From contig CAZWDL010000155.1 in assembly GCA_964632995.1 (NCBI GenBank), forward strand, positions 1 to 13,794: a DNA stretch of 13,794 bases. The letters are read 5' to 3'. Source of the stretch: CAZWDL01 sp964632995. Lineage in GTDB: Bacteria > Bacteroidota > Bacteroidia > Chitinophagales > Saprospiraceae. Position 1 is the first letter of the stretch. Every line of letters begins with the position of its first letter. This document shows positions 13,504 through 13,794 of this stretch, one piece after another. The notes beneath the pieces are model-generated. The model ran no database searches. It was given only the letters and a program-made list of their open reading frames with translations, and was not told where the DNA came from. The position numbers and the translations under genes are program-made.

Positions 13504-13545
13504 TATTCAAGTTACTTTCTTCATGAAACGCTGCGGGACATTTTA

Positions 13546-13580
13546 GAAGTAAGGGCTTAATGCCTGACTTCGCTTACTTC
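13546..13580. repeat. Hairpin upstream of the porin gene
   Basis: GAAGTAAG (13546-13553) pairs perfectly with CTTACTTC (13573-13580), and inside it GGC (13554-13556) pairs with GCC (13562-13564). It lies about 45-75 bp before the porin start, where the promoter or leader would be expected, so it may be an operator or leader stem. A simple repeat remnant is equally possible. Confidence 0.45.
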
Positions 13581-13593
13581 CTTCAAATTAGTC

Positions 13594-13735
13594 GACGCCA
13601 CCAGAAGTTTTTAGACTTTCTTTTGAAAAAAGAAAATAGTTACGTCTACTGTTGGTCGAGTGTCTCTGACCTCGACCAAATATCCTGCGGTCTCTGACCG
13701 CTTCCAAATTTTGGCTACGAACTTCTGGCGGCGTC
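13594..13735. repeat. Composite inverted-repeat element with repeated GTCTCTGAC hairpin loops
   Basis: The outer arms GACGCCACCAGAAGTT (13594-13609) and AACTTCTGGCGGCGTC (13720-13735) match at 15 of 16. Inside are three more hairpins: TTTCTTTT/AAAAGAAA (13617-13635, 3-base loop), TTGGTCGAG/CTCGACCAA (13652-13679) around TGTCTCTGAC, and GCGGTC-TCT-GACCGC (13687-13701). The last two both contain the word GTCTCTGACC or a close variant across the loop. There is no coding capacity. The sequence after it (13736-13794) shows part of another GAAGTT word (CCAGAAGTTC, 13752-13761) and nothing else recognisable. Confidence 0.55.
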
Positions 13736-13794
13736 CATCAGTGCTCTGTCCCAGAAGTTCTTTCGAGGAATTCAGCGGCTGTTTTGGTGCTGAG

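Noticed and set aside
1..13794. tRNA or rRNA genes
   Set aside because: No cloverleaf with a recognisable T-arm (GGTTCRA in context) or rRNA signature was seen; GGTTCAA at 5879 belongs to the heptad dyad and lacks the other arms.

Overview
The window looks like a chromosomal segment of a Bacteroidota bacterium, probably a Saprospiria/Lewinella-like lineage (inference). The evidence is a secreted Tricorn-like S41 protease, a Tat-exported Gfo/Idh/MocA oxidoreductase, an outer-membrane barrel whose N-terminal segment resembles one common in Bacteroidota, and genes with little Shine-Dalgarno signal. Most genes are GC-rich (a sampled 60-base line inside the protease gene is 63% G+C). The first gene is a clear exception (a sampled line is 32% G+C).

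Layout. 1-603: an AT-rich DinB-family gene on the minus strand, flanked by short palindromes that resemble recombination sites. 604-1026: non-coding, with nested palindromes. 1027-4233: a periplasmic Tricorn-type protease. 4234-5122: a non-coding stretch dense in structure, holding a decayed heptad repeat, a MITE-like element of about 160 bp, an 8-mer dyad, two back-to-back perfect hairpins and an orphan 3' coding fragment. 5123-5868: a small PLDc_N membrane protein followed by the remnant of a phospholipase-D-family gene. 5937-7409 (minus): Gfo/Idh/MocA oxidoreductase. 7636-8361 (plus): LOG-family protein. 8518-9384 (minus): NAD(P)-dependent beta-hydroxyacid dehydrogenase. 9537-10376 (plus): outer-membrane beta-barrel protein. 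13503 to 10536 (minus): a phosphate-selective-porin-like barrel followed after 46 bp by a secreted M1 aminopeptidase, a plausible two-gene operon. 13504-13794: more nested inverted repeats.

Working together. Most products belong to the cell envelope: a periplasmic protease, an exported aminopeptidase, two outer-membrane barrels and a Tat-exported oxidoreductase. This suggests extracytoplasmic peptide and small-molecule turnover, but there is no single obvious pathway.

The most unusual signal is not a gene. Nearly every gene 3' end, and every convergent junction, carries an inverted-repeat element whose arms are built from tandem 7- or 8-base words (GTTTAGGA, GTTTAGAA, GGTTCAA, AGTCGGA/ACTTCCG, GGGGAGAC). 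The words differ from site to site, but the architecture is the same, and two of the sites share a long near-identical core. This looks like a dispersed intergenic repeat family, possibly acting as bidirectional terminators, and I do not recognise it as a named family.
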